The notes under the pieces are model-generated. The model saw only the letters and a list, made by a program, of their open reading frames with translations, made no database searches and was not told where the DNA came from. The position numbers and the translations under genes were made by a program. From CAYMEK01 sp964389305 (lineage in GTDB: Bacteria > Spirochaetota > Spirochaetia > SZUA-6 > DRHE01), in the NCBI GenBank assembly GCA_964389305.1, contig CAYMEK010000010.1:18125-82124 (forward strand): 64,000 nt of DNA, written 5' to 3'. Positions 25,135-33,678 of the stretch are shown piece after piece; the stretch's first letter is position 1, and each line of letters begins with the position of its first letter.

Positions 25135-26087
25135 TGGATCTTGTCGAGCAGGTTCTCGGCGGGGATGCCGGAGCGATAGCCCGGGCCATCTCCCTGATCG
25201 AAGACTGCGAACCGCAGGCCGAACAGCTGGCGGACTCGCTTTTTCCGTATACGGGAAAAGCCCTCATCCTCGGCGTTACGGGCAGCCCCGGTTGCGGGAA
25301 AAGCACCCTGGTGGACCGCCTGATCGCCCGGGAACGCCGGGCCGGGCACAGGGTAGCGGTCCTGGCCGTGGATCCCAGCTCGCCTTTCTCCGGCGGGGCG
25401 GTCCTGGGGGACCGCCTGCGCATGCAGAAACACGCCACCGATCCGGGTGTGTTCATCCGTTCCATGGCTTCCCGGGGCTTTCTGGGCGGGGTGGCCGCGG
25501 CCAGTGGGGATGCATTGAAGGTTCTCGAGGCTGCCGGCTACCAGACGATTTTCGTCGAAACCATCGGCGTAGGTCAGACCGAAGTCAAGATCGTGGAGCT
25601 GTCCGACATCGTGCTTCTGGTGCTCATGCCGGGAATGGGCGACGAGATCCAGGTCTTGAAGGCCGGAGTGATGGAGATCGGGGACATCTTCGTCATCAAC
25701 AAGAGGGACCTGCCCGGTGCGGACAAGCTGCGCTCCGAGGTGGAGTACCTGTTGAGCTTCAAGAATCCGGATGAGGCGGAAAGCGAGAATACCATCGTCA
25801 TGACGAGTGCAGTCAACGATCAGGGCATCGACGAGCTGGATGAAGCGATCGCCGCCTATAAGGAGGCAATCCAAAGCTCAGGTCAACTGGAGCACCGGCG
25901 CAGGTACCGTCTCCGGCGGGAGATCGAAGGGATCGCCGGCCGCAAGATTCATGAGCTGTTGGACGTGCACATGGAGTTCTCCAAACAGCTCGAGGGCTGG
26001 GTGGACAGCCTGTACCGTCACCAGGCGCGGCCCTACGCTTTGATAAACGAGCGGTTGGACAGATTCCTGAAAGGAGCGAAGAAATGA
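25134..26087 (+). CDS. meaB: Methylmalonyl-CoA mutase-associated GTPase MeaB (ArgK family)
   Basis: 317 residues. A G3E-type P-loop GTPase that loads and protects adenosylcobalamin on the mutase. P-loop GSPGCGKS (50-57), GDRLRMQKHA, switch region ETIGVGQTEVKIVELSD and base-recognition NKRD are present; the C-terminal helical dimerisation arm ends HMEFSKQLEGWVDSLY. Translationally coupled to the small subunit (TAATG) and to the epimerase (ATGA). Confidence 0.95.
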   Translation: MDLVEQVLGGDAGAIARAISLIEDCEPQAEQLADSLFPYTGKALILGVTGSPGCGKSTLVDRLIARERRAGHRVAVLAVDPSSPFSGGAVLGDRLRMQKHATDPGVFIRSMASRGFLGGVAAASGDALKVLEAAGYQTIFVETIGVGQTEVKIVELSDIVLLVLMPGMGDEIQVLKAGVMEIGDIFVINKRDLPGADKLRSEVEYLLSFKNPDEAESENTIVMTSAVNDQGIDELDEAIAAYKEAIQSSGQLEHRRRYRLRREIEGIAGRKIHELLDVHMEFSKQLEGWVDSLYRHQARPYALINERLDRFLKGAKK

Positions 26088-26485
26088 TTAAAAAGATCGA
26101 CCACATCGCCGTGGCGGTGAGATCGCTGGAGGAGCATATTCCCTTGTACAGAGACGTGTTGAAACTGGAGTTCAGGGGCATCGAGACCGTGGAAGAGCAG
26201 GGGGTGCGCCTGGCCGTGTTCAGGGTCGGAGAGGTAAATATCGAGCTCCTCGAACCAACCTCACTGGACAGCCCGATCGCCGGGTTCATGGACAAGCGCG
26301 GGGAGGGGCTGCACCATCTGTCCTACCAGGTGGAGGATATCGAGCAGCAGATCCGGGAGCTCAAGGCCAGGCAGGTGCGCATGATCGACGAGAGGCCCCG
26401 CCGCGGCGCACACGGAAGCCTGATCGCCTTCCTGCATCCCGGCTCCTCGGGCAAGGTGCTAACCGAGCTGACCCAGCCGGCCTGA
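26084..26485 (+). CDS. mce: Methylmalonyl-CoA epimerase
   Basis: 133 residues of the glyoxalase/VOC fold. It turns (S)- into (R)-methylmalonyl-CoA for the mutase. Metal ligands fit His7 (KKIDHIAVAV), the second half GLHHLSYQVEDIE, and the glutamate near the end. Length and order agree with the family. Overlaps the meaB stop by four bases and closes the operon. Confidence 0.93.
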   Translation: MIKKIDHIAVAVRSLEEHIPLYRDVLKLEFRGIETVEEQGVRLAVFRVGEVNIELLEPTSLDSPIAGFMDKRGEGLHHLSYQVEDIEQQIRELKARQVRMIDERPRRGAHGSLIAFLHPGSSGKVLTELTQPA

Positions 26486-26582
26486 TCGTGAACCAGACCG
26501 ACGGAGCCGATCCGCTTGAAAGAGGAGACCGAACTACGATAACTCGGGTATTGCGAAGCGATCCCGGTCTTAGGAGGAAGGC

Positions 26583-26972
26583 GTGGAAAAGATTCATGTA
26601 AAGAGAGGCCAGCTTATTTTCCAGGAAAACACCCCCGGCAGTGACATGTTCGTGATCCAGTCGGGAAAAGTACGGGTGTTCAAGATCATCAACGCCGAGA
26701 AAGTGGAGCTCGCCATTCTGGGAAAGGACGATTTTTTCGGCGAGATGTGCCTTCTGCTCGGCTGCCCGCGCAGCGCCTCCGTGGAGGCGCTCGAACATAC
26801 CGAGCTTTACAGGCTCACTAAGGATACTTTCCGCAGCAGCATCAAGAGCAAGCCTCAGCTGGCCGAAAGGATGGCGAAGACTCTGGCCAGAAGGCTGCTG
26901 AATGCGAACAGTATCATCGCCAACCTCGAGGGTGAGAAGAAAAGCCTGGAGATCATATACGGTCTCAAGTAA
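26583..26972 (+). CDS. Stand-alone cyclic-nucleotide-binding domain protein
   Basis: 129 residues made of one CNB beta-roll and its C-terminal helices, with no DNA-binding or enzymatic part. The phosphate-binding cassette is well kept, FFGEMCLLLGCPRSASVEAL, including the glutamate and the arginine that hold the ribose-phosphate, so cAMP or cGMP binding is likely. The GTG start is preceded by TAGGAGG. It may act as a binding partner or cNMP buffer; no target can be named. Eighteen bases separate it from the membrane-protein gene. Confidence 0.85.
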   Translation: MEKIHVKRGQLIFQENTPGSDMFVIQSGKVRVFKIINAEKVELAILGKDDFFGEMCLLLGCPRSASVEALEHTELYRLTKDTFRSSIKSKPQLAERMAKTLARRLLNANSIIANLEGEKKSLEIIYGLK

Positions 26973-26990
26973 CCCTTCTCTGCGGCGCCT

Positions 26991-27572
26991 ATGAGCTTTA
27001 TACGGATCTGGATCCTGGGGCTCTATAATCCTTCGAAAGCCTTCAGGAGGCTTCAGCCCCGGCCGGCCCCCTACTGGGGCTTCTGGGCGGTGCTGATCCG
27101 CTTCGGGCTCACTTCCCTGACCTCGATCCTGGCCCTGCGGCTGTTGAACCGCAGTCCCTTCCAACCCTCCTATCTCACCTTCCTGCCCGCCGAGCAGTAC
27201 TACACCGCCGAGATTTTCTTCCTTCCCCTGTTCGGGCTGACGGCCTGGCTTCTGAGCAGCGCCCTGGTCCACCTCATTCTCAGAGGGATGGGCAAAGAGA
27301 GCGACTTCGACTGGATCCTCAACGTGGTCGGGTTCGGTCTGCTGATCCCCATGCCGGTGACCTGGCTGGTCGACTGGATAGCCATCGGCTTAGATGTGTA
27401 CGGCCGGGGCCTGACTCCGGTTCTGCACAGCCTGGTCTCGCTCTGGGAGATAGCCCTGATCGCCGTCGGCCTGGCCAAGATGGAGGAAGCCCGGCCGTGG
27501 ATCTATACCCTGCTCGCCGTGCTGGTGAAGGCGGGGGTCTACATCCCTCTGGCCGCCCTGCTCGTGCGCTGA
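26991..27572 (+). CDS. Integral membrane protein, Yip1-like
   Basis: 193 residues with five predicted membrane helices. The opening SFIRIWILGLYNPSKAFRRL resembles the start of bacterial Yip1-domain proteins, in which a short cytosolic stretch with a conserved P precedes the membrane part, and the rest (LTAWLLSSALVHLILRGMG) fits. The function of the family in bacteria is not known. Probably transcribed with the cyclic-nucleotide-binding gene. Confidence 0.6.
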   Translation: MSFIRIWILGLYNPSKAFRRLQPRPAPYWGFWAVLIRFGLTSLTSILALRLLNRSPFQPSYLTFLPAEQYYTAEIFFLPLFGLTAWLLSSALVHLILRGMGKESDFDWILNVVGFGLLIPMPVTWLVDWIAIGLDVYGRGLTPVLHSLVSLWEIALIAVGLAKMEEARPWIYTLLAVLVKAGVYIPLAALLVR

Positions 27573-27764
27573 TCTCCCGGCGCAGGCGCCGGCCCATGAG
27601 CACCGAAGCCGCTACGGATGCAGGCAGACTGGACGCAAGGATCGTCAAGCAAATATCTCGGCGGAGGGCGGGAGAACCGAAAATCAAGCAAGGTGAATCA
27701 AGACTTCGGTCCCGCTTACCCACTATGTTGGAACACGACACCGCTTACGAGGAGGAATATAGCC

Positions 27765-28196
27765 ATGAAAACACAGCACACCGCTACCGGCGGCAAGACG
27801 TACGGGTTCGAGGCGATCGGAGCGATTGTTAGAACCGATGGCCGGGTTTGCCTGGACATCCGTGAGCCCTGGCGGCCGGGACTCAAACAGATCGCTCACT
27901 TCAGCCATGTGATCGTGCTCTGGTGGGCGGACCGGCACGACAACGAAAAGAGCAGGGCCAGGCTTCAGACCCGCCCGCCCTACGCCAGGGACAAGACCAC
28001 CGGAGTGTTCGCCTGCCGCTCCGAATACAGACCTAATCCAATCGCCTTGACCACCTGCAAGATCCTGGAGGTAGATGAAAAGAAAGGCAAGATCCGGGTG
28101 GCCGATATCGACGCCTTCGACGGCACTCAAATCTTGGATCTGAAACCCTATTTTCCGGTGTGCGACCGGGTTAGAAATGTGCGCATCCCCGAGTGA
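27765..28196 (+). CDS. trmO: tRNA (N6-threonylcarbamoyladenosine-37-N6)-methyltransferase TrmO (TsaA/UPF0066)
   Basis: 143 residues. A SAM-dependent methyltransferase of an all-beta fold that methylates t6A37 in some tRNAs. Seen: EAIGAIVRTDG, GLKQIAHFSHVIVLWWAD, TTGVFACRSEYRPNPIAL with the conserved R-S-x-x-R-P-N-P run, and VADIDAFDGTQILDLKPY. ATG 27765 has GGAGG nine bases upstream; an earlier in-frame start 49 codons upstream gives a non-homologous N terminus. The 192 bases before it (27573-27764) hold no recognisable gene. Confidence 0.88.
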   Translation: MKTQHTATGGKTYGFEAIGAIVRTDGRVCLDIREPWRPGLKQIAHFSHVIVLWWADRHDNEKSRARLQTRPPYARDKTTGVFACRSEYRPNPIALTTCKILEVDEKKGKIRVADIDAFDGTQILDLKPYFPVCDRVRNVRIPE

Positions 28197-28391
28197 CTGG
28201 CGTGCTGGCCGGAGTGGCTGCCCGATCGAGGACTCGGGCTGGAATATTGAGTGATTTCGAGGAGGCGGCGAGTACCGCCTACTCGTAGGCTCGGTTCCAT
28301 CTGGCGCTCCAGTAGGATACAGTTAACCACGGGACAGGTAGATGCGGGATAGAGGAACGAGTGAACAAGAGATGCGAATAGGGGTAAGATC

Positions 28392-28910
28392 GTGGAGCCA
28401 AGAATCACCGATAGACAGCGTATCGCCCTGGCAGGCTTGAGCTTCTTCGGCGATCCTTTCAAGGAAAAGGGAGGATGGACCGAGGAGAACGAGATCGGCA
28501 GATTATGGAAGCGTTTTATGGCCTACCTCGACGGCGGGCAGCTCGCGCTGCCGGAGACGGGAGAGACAAAGGTGTGCTACGAAGTGCACATCCCGCATCC
28601 GGAAACCGATGTCAGCGGGGAATACGAGATCTTCGTCGGGATTGAAACGGAGAATGCAGAGCGGGTCCCCCCGCTGTTTCTGGTCAAGTACCTGCCCGCG
28701 TGCCGTTACGCGGTGTTCACCCTGCAGGGCCAGCAAATCGTCTCAGACTGGCAAGAGAGCATCAATTCCAGATGGCTGCCCGCCGCAGGCTACCGGGAAG
28801 CCCACGGCTTTTCATTCCAGCTATACGACGAGCGCTTCAAAGGGATGGACCGACTGGAGGAATCCAGCATCGACCTATACATTCCCGTTCAACAGATAAA
28901 CAAGGGATAG
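28392..28910 (+). CDS. GyrI-like small-molecule-binding domain protein
   Basis: 172 residues forming one GyrI-like (AraC effector-binding) domain: the N-terminal strand RIALAGLSFFGDPFKEKG, a charged helix with an LWKRF core, VCYEVHIPHPETDVSGEYEIFVGIE, and the end SIDLYIPVQQINKG. Stand-alone members bind hydrophobic small molecules, and some hydrolyse them. GTG start at 28392. The same domain type recurs at the C terminus of the next gene, so the two may share a ligand. The 195 bases upstream hold small inverted repeats but no gene. Confidence 0.78.
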   Translation: MEPRITDRQRIALAGLSFFGDPFKEKGGWTEENEIGRLWKRFMAYLDGGQLALPETGETKVCYEVHIPHPETDVSGEYEIFVGIETENAERVPPLFLVKYLPACRYAVFTLQGQQIVSDWQESINSRWLPAAGYREAHGFSFQLYDERFKGMDRLEESSIDLYIPVQQINKG

Positions 28911-28943
28911 TAGAACGGGTGCAGGGATTTAGAGCAAGCAAGG

Positions 28944-29747
28944 ATGGCCAACCTGCAGCCGATACTCAGGACCCTCCGCTTCGTTGAAGACCATCTCCGC
29001 GAGCCCATCGGGATAGCCGATCTGGCGAAGGAGGCCTGCTACTCCCTGTACCACTTCTGCCGCACCTTCAACAGCATCGCGCATCACAGCCCCTACGACT
29101 ACCTGATACGGCGGCGGTTGAGTGAATCAGCCCGCGAGCTGGTGGAAACCAGACGAAGGCTTATCGACATCGCCTTTGACTACCAGTTCGGCAGTGCCGA
29201 GTCCTTCAGCCGGGCCTTCAAGCGCATGTTCGGAATCGGACCGAGCCTGTTCCGCAGGCGCGGTTGCCTGGACAGGCGCTTTCTGATGTCGCCGTTGACC
29301 CTCCGGCATCTGCGGCACCTGGCGGCGGCCGGGAGCCCGATTCCCGAGCGAGTCCGGCTCGATCGCTTTCAGGTAGCCGGAGTGATGGGCCCGGCAGGCG
29401 TAGAAAGCTCCGCCGTGCGGGCGCTCTGGCGGGTTTTCGCAGAGGAGACAGGGTATATGCGGTCCGGCCGCCAAGCGTCCGGCTACTACGGAATCATTAG
29501 CTTTCCGGGCGGGTGGGGCAAGAGCGGGTACTACTACCTGGCNNNNNNNNNNNNNNNNNNNNNNNNNNNNNNNNNNNNNNNNNNNNNNNNNNNNNNNNNN
29601 NNNNNNNNNNNNNNNNNNNNNNNNNNNNNNNNNNNNNNNNNNACTGGAAAAAGCCGCATCCCAGCCAACGTCATCGTATCCTACGACCCGGAAACGGTGC
29701 CGGTTCAAAAGGCGGAACTGCAACAGACTGTATATGTAGCGGTGTAG
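28944..29747 (+). CDS. AraC-family regulator with GyrI-like domain, interrupted by assembly gap
   Basis: Two helix-turn-helix motifs lie at the N terminus (IADLAKEACYSLYHFCRTFNSI and DIAFDYQFGSAESFSRAFKRMFG in pieces), the Rob/SoxS-type order with the DNA-binding part first. After residue 135 a GyrI-like effector domain begins (RFQVAGVMGPAG). 100 N at 29543-29642 cut through it. After the gap the same frame gives VIVSYDPETVPVQKAELQQT, a good match to the closing part of GyrI-like domains, so the frame appears to be kept, although the true gap length is unknown. Likely regulates a neighbouring gene in response to a small ligand. Confidence 0.78.
   Translation: MANLQPILRTLRFVEDHLREPIGIADLAKEACYSLYHFCRTFNSIAHHSPYDYLIRRRLSESARELVETRRRLIDIAFDYQFGSAESFSRAFKRMFGIGPSLFRRRGCLDRRFLMSPLTLRHLRHLAAAGSPIPERVRLDRFQVAGVMGPAGVESSAVRALWRVFAEETGYMRSGRQASGYYGIISFPGGWGKSGYYYLXXXXXXXXXXXXXXXXXXXXXXXXXXXXXXXXXXTGKSRIPANVIVSYDPETVPVQKAELQQTVYVAV
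29543..29642. other. Assembly gap (100 N)
   Basis: Exactly 100 N, the usual placeholder for a scaffold join of unknown length. It lies inside the AraC/GyrI gene. Confidence 0.99.
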
Positions 29748-29826
29748 GACCTCGGGTATCTGCAGGCTTTGAATCGGTCCGCAACCGTGGTAGGATCGAT
29801 TTGGAAATCCTGGATGGAGGTGGCAC

Positions 29827-30894
29827 ATGGCACGCTTATTCGGTCAGGAACTGAGCCGCTGCGATCTGCTGGAGAGAACGGGAGACATCTCGCAGGTTGC
29901 AGGGGTGCGGCTCCTGAGGCTCGCAGAAGGTAAAGAAGAAGGCGTGGGCCTTGTCGAAGTGCGAACCGGAACCGGACTGCGCTACACGGTCCTGCCTTCC
30001 AGGGGCCTGGATGTCTCCTTCGCCGAGTACAAGGGAATCCCCCTGTGCTGGCGGTCCTGCACGGGCGATGTGAGTCCTCATCTCTACGAGTCGGCGGGAA
30101 ACGGCTGGCATCGCAGCTTCTACGGCGGCCTGGTGGTAACCTGCGGTCTGACCAACGTAGGGGCTCCCAGCGTGGACCAGGGCGAAGAACTCGGACGTCA
30201 CGGGAGGATGTCCTGCACCCCGGCCGAGGCTGTATACGCGGACGGGCACTGGGAAGAAGAGGAGTACCACCTGATCGTTCAGGGGAAAATGCGGCAGGCG
30301 ATCTTCTGGGGCGAGAATCTCGTCCTTAGCAGGCACATCGAAAGCCATCTGGGTTCCTCCTGGCTCAGGATCCGGGACGAGGTTGAAAACCGCAGCTTCA
30401 AATCCACGCCGTTGATGCTCCTCTACCACGTGAATATCGGATTTCCACTGCTTAGCAGGGACAGCACGATCCTTATTCCCGCCGGGAACACCACGGCGAT
30501 GGATCCGTCCGTGAGCCCCGCCAGCTACAGCGAGTTTCACGACCCCAGGCCTGAGGCGCCGAGCCAGGTCTACTACCACGATGCTGTCGCTGATTCGCAA
30601 GGCCTGGTAAACGCGGCTCTGATCAATGAAAGGCTCCAGCTTGGCCTTGCCTTGCGCTATCGAAAAGACCAGCTCAAGAACCTGGTTCAGTGGAAGCTGC
30701 TCGGCCAGGGTGGCTATGTGTTGGGGATCGAGCCGGCCAACTGCCATGTCGAAGGCAGGGCCGCAGAGCGCGCCCGCGGAACCCTGGAGTTCATTGCTCC
30801 GGGTGAAACCAGGCGGTTTGAGCTTGAGCTGGGCGTACTGGATTCGAAAACCGAAATCGGCGACTGGAAGAAAAAGATCGAACGGCTGACCTGA
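29827..30894 (+). CDS. DUF4432 (aldose-1-epimerase-like) protein
   Basis: 355 residues of the galactose mutarotase-like fold, DUF4432 branch. Typical pieces: GTGLRYTVLPSRGLDVSFAEYKG in part, FYGGLVVTCGLTNVGAP, the ISxDEVEN-like WLRIRDEVENRS, MLLYHVNIGFPLL with the conserved histidine, and QWKLLGQGGYVLGIEPANC. Members act on or bind sugars; no substrate is known here. GGAGGT precedes ATG 29827. It converges with gcvT. Confidence 0.85.
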   Translation: MARLFGQELSRCDLLERTGDISQVAGVRLLRLAEGKEEGVGLVEVRTGTGLRYTVLPSRGLDVSFAEYKGIPLCWRSCTGDVSPHLYESAGNGWHRSFYGGLVVTCGLTNVGAPSVDQGEELGRHGRMSCTPAEAVYADGHWEEEEYHLIVQGKMRQAIFWGENLVLSRHIESHLGSSWLRIRDEVENRSFKSTPLMLLYHVNIGFPLLSRDSTILIPAGNTTAMDPSVSPASYSEFHDPRPEAPSQVYYHDAVADSQGLVNAALINERLQLGLALRYRKDQLKNLVQWKLLGQGGYVLGIEPANCHVEGRAAERARGTLEFIAPGETRRFELELGVLDSKTEIGDWKKKIERLT

Positions 30895-30909
30895 GGCCTG
30901 TCGAGGCCT
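30894..30909 (+). terminator. Hairpin between converging DUF4432 and gcvT genes
   Basis: AGGCCT, loop GTCG, AGGCCT: a six-bp stem at the stop codon of the DUF4432 gene. There is no T run after it on either strand, so it is at best a weak terminator. Confidence 0.3.
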
Positions 30910-30943
30910 TCCTGGGCGGGAAAAACCGCAGTAAAAACAGCTT

Positions 30944-32167
30944 CTACTCCCAGAGCACCGGCCTGGCGAAGGGCGGATAGCCGCTTTCCAGCAACCGGGG
31001 CACGAGCAGGGCGCGCAGTCTCCTGCCCCGTACCTCGATCTGCACCTCCGTTCCCTCCTCCACAGCGCTGTCCACCTTGGCCATTCCGACGGCCCGCCTG
31101 CCGCTGCCTTCGCCGAACTCGCCGTCCCGGCCCTTCCCGGTGAAAAGCCAATAGGGGAGCATGGTCCCGCTGGTGACCCGGCCGATCTTCCTCTGACCGC
31201 GGTACAGCTCCGCCTCCGGCCGGGCAATCCCCCTGTCCAGCACCGTAAACAGACGTATGAGGTGGGGCAGGGCCTCATAGTCCGAAATATCCTGTGCGGT
31301 GATTCGCTTCCAGGCGGCGAGCTGCTCGGCCAGCGGCTCCCGGCCGACGAACCGGCCCTTCAGCGGGCTGAAGCTCACGGCGAAGCGTGCCGGAGGGCAG
31401 GCGAAGACCGGGATTTCGCGTCCCTGCCGGTCGGTCCCCAGCTCCTGCCCGTACAGCGGAAGACCCGCTTCCAGGCGCAGGGTGTCCCGGGCTCCCAGCC
31501 CGACCGGGGCGGCCCCGGCTTCCAGGAGGCTGTCCCAAAGAGCTTCGGCGCCGGAGGCGGGCACAAACAGCTCGAAGCCCAGAGGCTCGCCGGCGTACCC
31601 GGTGCGGGCCACGATCAGATCCTTGCCGCGCCAGGCCGCCGTGCTCAGGTTGTTCCTCCCCGGCCGGGGAAGGCCCTCGGATCCGAGCGCATCGGACAGC
31701 AGCTTTTGAGATTCGGGGCCCTGCAGGCTCAGCATGGCCAACTCGTCGGTCAGGTCGCTCAACTGCACCCCTGGAAACTTCGGCAGCAGTGACCGAAACC
31801 ATTGCAGGTCCGCATCACGGTTGGCGGCGTTGACCACCAGCAGGAAACGCTGCTCCTCCAGGCGGTACAGATAGGCGTCATCGATTGCTCCTCCCGATAC
31901 ATTGGGGATCAGCGTATATTGGGCCCTGCCTGCGTGCAGAGCGGCGGCATTATTGGACAACACATGCTGCAGGAACGGTAGGCAGCCCTTGCCGGATATA
32001 AGAAAGCGGCCCATGTGGGAAACGTCGAAAAGCCCGGAGGTTTTCCGGGTCAGCAGATGCTCCTCGAAGATTCCCCCGGGATACTGCAGCGGCATCTGCC
32101 AGCCAGCGAACTCGACCATCCTGGCGCCGAGGGAAAGGTGCCGGGCCTGCAGGGGCGTACGCTTCAA
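30944..32167 (-). CDS. gcvT: Glycine cleavage system T protein (aminomethyltransferase)
   Basis: 407 residues. Transfers the methylene group from the aminomethyl-lipoyl H protein to tetrahydrofolate and frees ammonia. Family marks: the N-terminal LSLGARMVEFAGWQMPLQY, LFDVSHMGRF, the IARTGYAGEPLGFELF segment with the folate-binding region, and the C-terminal barrel (IGRVTSGTMLPYWL). It is somewhat longer than usual because of an insert around residues 265-310. Last gene of lrp-gcvH-gcvPA-gcvPB-gcvT; overlaps gcvPB by four bases. Confidence 0.92.
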   Translation of the reverse strand: MKRTPLQARHLSLGARMVEFAGWQMPLQYPGGIFEEHLLTRKTSGLFDVSHMGRFLISGKGCLPFLQHVLSNNAAALHAGRAQYTLIPNVSGGAIDDAYLYRLEEQRFLLVVNAANRDADLQWFRSLLPKFPGVQLSDLTDELAMLSLQGPESQKLLSDALGSEGLPRPGRNNLSTAAWRGKDLIVARTGYAGEPLGFELFVPASGAEALWDSLLEAGAAPVGLGARDTLRLEAGLPLYGQELGTDRQGREIPVFACPPARFAVSFSPLKGRFVGREPLAEQLAAWKRITAQDISDYEALPHLIRLFTVLDRGIARPEAELYRGQRKIGRVTSGTMLPYWLFTGKGRDGEFGEGSGRRAVGMAKVDSAVEEGTEVQIEVRGRRLRALLVPRLLESGYPPFARPVLWE

Positions 32168-33678
32168 CGCCTCTCCTCCCCGCTGTCCGGCCGCCAGCGA
32201 ACCACGGGCTTGCGGGCCGCCAATACTTCGTCGATCCGTCGTACCGGAGTGCCGTGAGGGGCCCCGCGCAGGAGCTCCGGATTCTCTTCCGCCTCGCGGC
32301 CTATCTGAATCATTACCTCTATGAAACGATCGAGAGTATCCCTGGATTCGGTTTCGGTCGGCTCGATCATCAGCGCCTCGGCCACGATCAGGGGGAAATA
32401 CACGGTGGGCGGATGGACGGCGAAATCGAGCAGGCGCTTGGCCACATCGAGAGCCGTGATACCGTAGCGCTCTTTGAGGTTACGCGCCGAGAGCACGAAT
32501 TCGTGCTTGCAGGTACGCTCGTAGGGAAGCAGGTAGGTGCCTTTGAGCTTCTCCTTAAGGTAATTGGCGTTCAGCACGGCGAGCTCCGCCGCCCTGACCA
32601 GGCCGTCCCGTCCCATGGCCAGCAGGTAGGCATAGGCTCTGACCATCACGGCCACGTTTCCGTAAAAACCGGACAGGCGGCCAATGCTGTCGGGACGGTT
32701 GTCCTCCAGGCTGAAGCCGTGCTCCCGCTTGACGATGTCCGGTACCGGGAGGAAAGGAAGCAGGGTCTCCCCGACCAGCACCGGACCCGCTCCCGGACCG
32801 CCACCGCCGTGAGGGGTAGAAAAGGTCTTGTGCAGGTTGAGGTGCACCACGTCGAAGCCCATGTCCCCGGGCCGCACCTTGCCGACTATGGCGTTGAGGT
32901 TGGCTCCGTCATAGTACAGCAACCCTCCGGCCTGGTGAACGGCCTCGGCGATCTCCAGGATGTCTTCCTCGAACAATCCCAGGGTATTCGGGTTGGTGAG
33001 CATGATCCCGGCCAGAGACCCGTCAAGGTGTCCCTTGAGGCTGGCCGGGGAGACCAGGCCCCGGCTGTCCGAGCGAACCTCCACTACCTCGAAGCCGGCC
33101 AGATGAGCCGAGGCCGGATTCGTGCCGTGGGCCGAGTCGGGAACCAGCACCTTGCTCCTGTCCCGCTCCCCCCGCTTATCGAAGCAGGCCTTGAAAAGCT
33201 TCATGCCGGTGAACTCGCCGTGAGCCCCGGCAAAGGGCTGAAGGGTTCCCCACTTCATACCCGTTATCTCGCACAGAGCGCTCAAAAGCCCGTGCATCAG
33301 CTCCAGAACGCCCTGTACCGTAGCCTCGGGCTGCAGGGGATGCAGCCCGGCAAATCCCTCCAGGGCGGCGGCCTGCTCGTTGATCTTGGGATTATATTTC
33401 ATGGTGCAGGAGCCGAGGGGATAGAAGCCCAGATCGACCCCGTAGTTGCGGCGGCTCAAGAGCGTGTAGTGCCGGACCAACTCCACTTCGCTCACCTCGG
33501 GAAGCTGAGGGGCCTGTTCCCGCAGAAGGTGGGAACCCAGCAGCTCGGCGGCCGGGCGGGCAGGAACATCCAGGACGGGTAGCCGGTAGCCACGGCGCCC
33601 TCGCTTCGAAAGCTCGAAAATCAGGGGATGGCTTTGCGGCGAAACACCGCTCGGCTCAACCCGTGGCGGGCCGCTCAT
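32164..33678 (-). CDS. gcvPB: Glycine dehydrogenase (decarboxylating) subunit 2
   Basis: 504 residues. The C-terminal half of P protein, made as a separate chain in this organism. It binds pyridoxal phosphate on Lys284 in VVHLNLHKTFSTPHGGGG. Other family runs: YPLGSCTMKYNPK, PFAGAHGEFTGMK and DSAHGTNPASA. With subunit 1 it decarboxylates glycine and loads the aminomethyl group on the H protein. Overlaps both neighbours by four bases. Confidence 0.94.
   Translation of the reverse strand: MSGPPRVEPSGVSPQSHPLIFELSKRGRRGYRLPVLDVPARPAAELLGSHLLREQAPQLPEVSEVELVRHYTLLSRRNYGVDLGFYPLGSCTMKYNPKINEQAAALEGFAGLHPLQPEATVQGVLELMHGLLSALCEITGMKWGTLQPFAGAHGEFTGMKLFKACFDKRGERDRSKVLVPDSAHGTNPASAHLAGFEVVEVRSDSRGLVSPASLKGHLDGSLAGIMLTNPNTLGLFEEDILEIAEAVHQAGGLLYYDGANLNAIVGKVRPGDMGFDVVHLNLHKTFSTPHGGGGPGAGPVLVGETLLPFLPVPDIVKREHGFSLEDNRPDSIGRLSGFYGNVAVMVRAYAYLLAMGRDGLVRAAELAVLNANYLKEKLKGTYLLPYERTCKHEFVLSARNLKERYGITALDVAKRLLDFAVHPPTVYFPLIVAEALMIEPTETESRDTLDRFIEVMIQIGREAEENPELLRGAPHGTPVRRIDEVLAARKPVVRWRPDSGEERR

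Noticed and set aside
28197..28391. Small RNA or mobile-element end in the 195-base gap before the GyrI-like gene
   Set aside because: Small inverted repeats (GGCGG/CCGCC, CGAGT/ACTCG) are present but there is no terminator, no flanking duplication and no known family.
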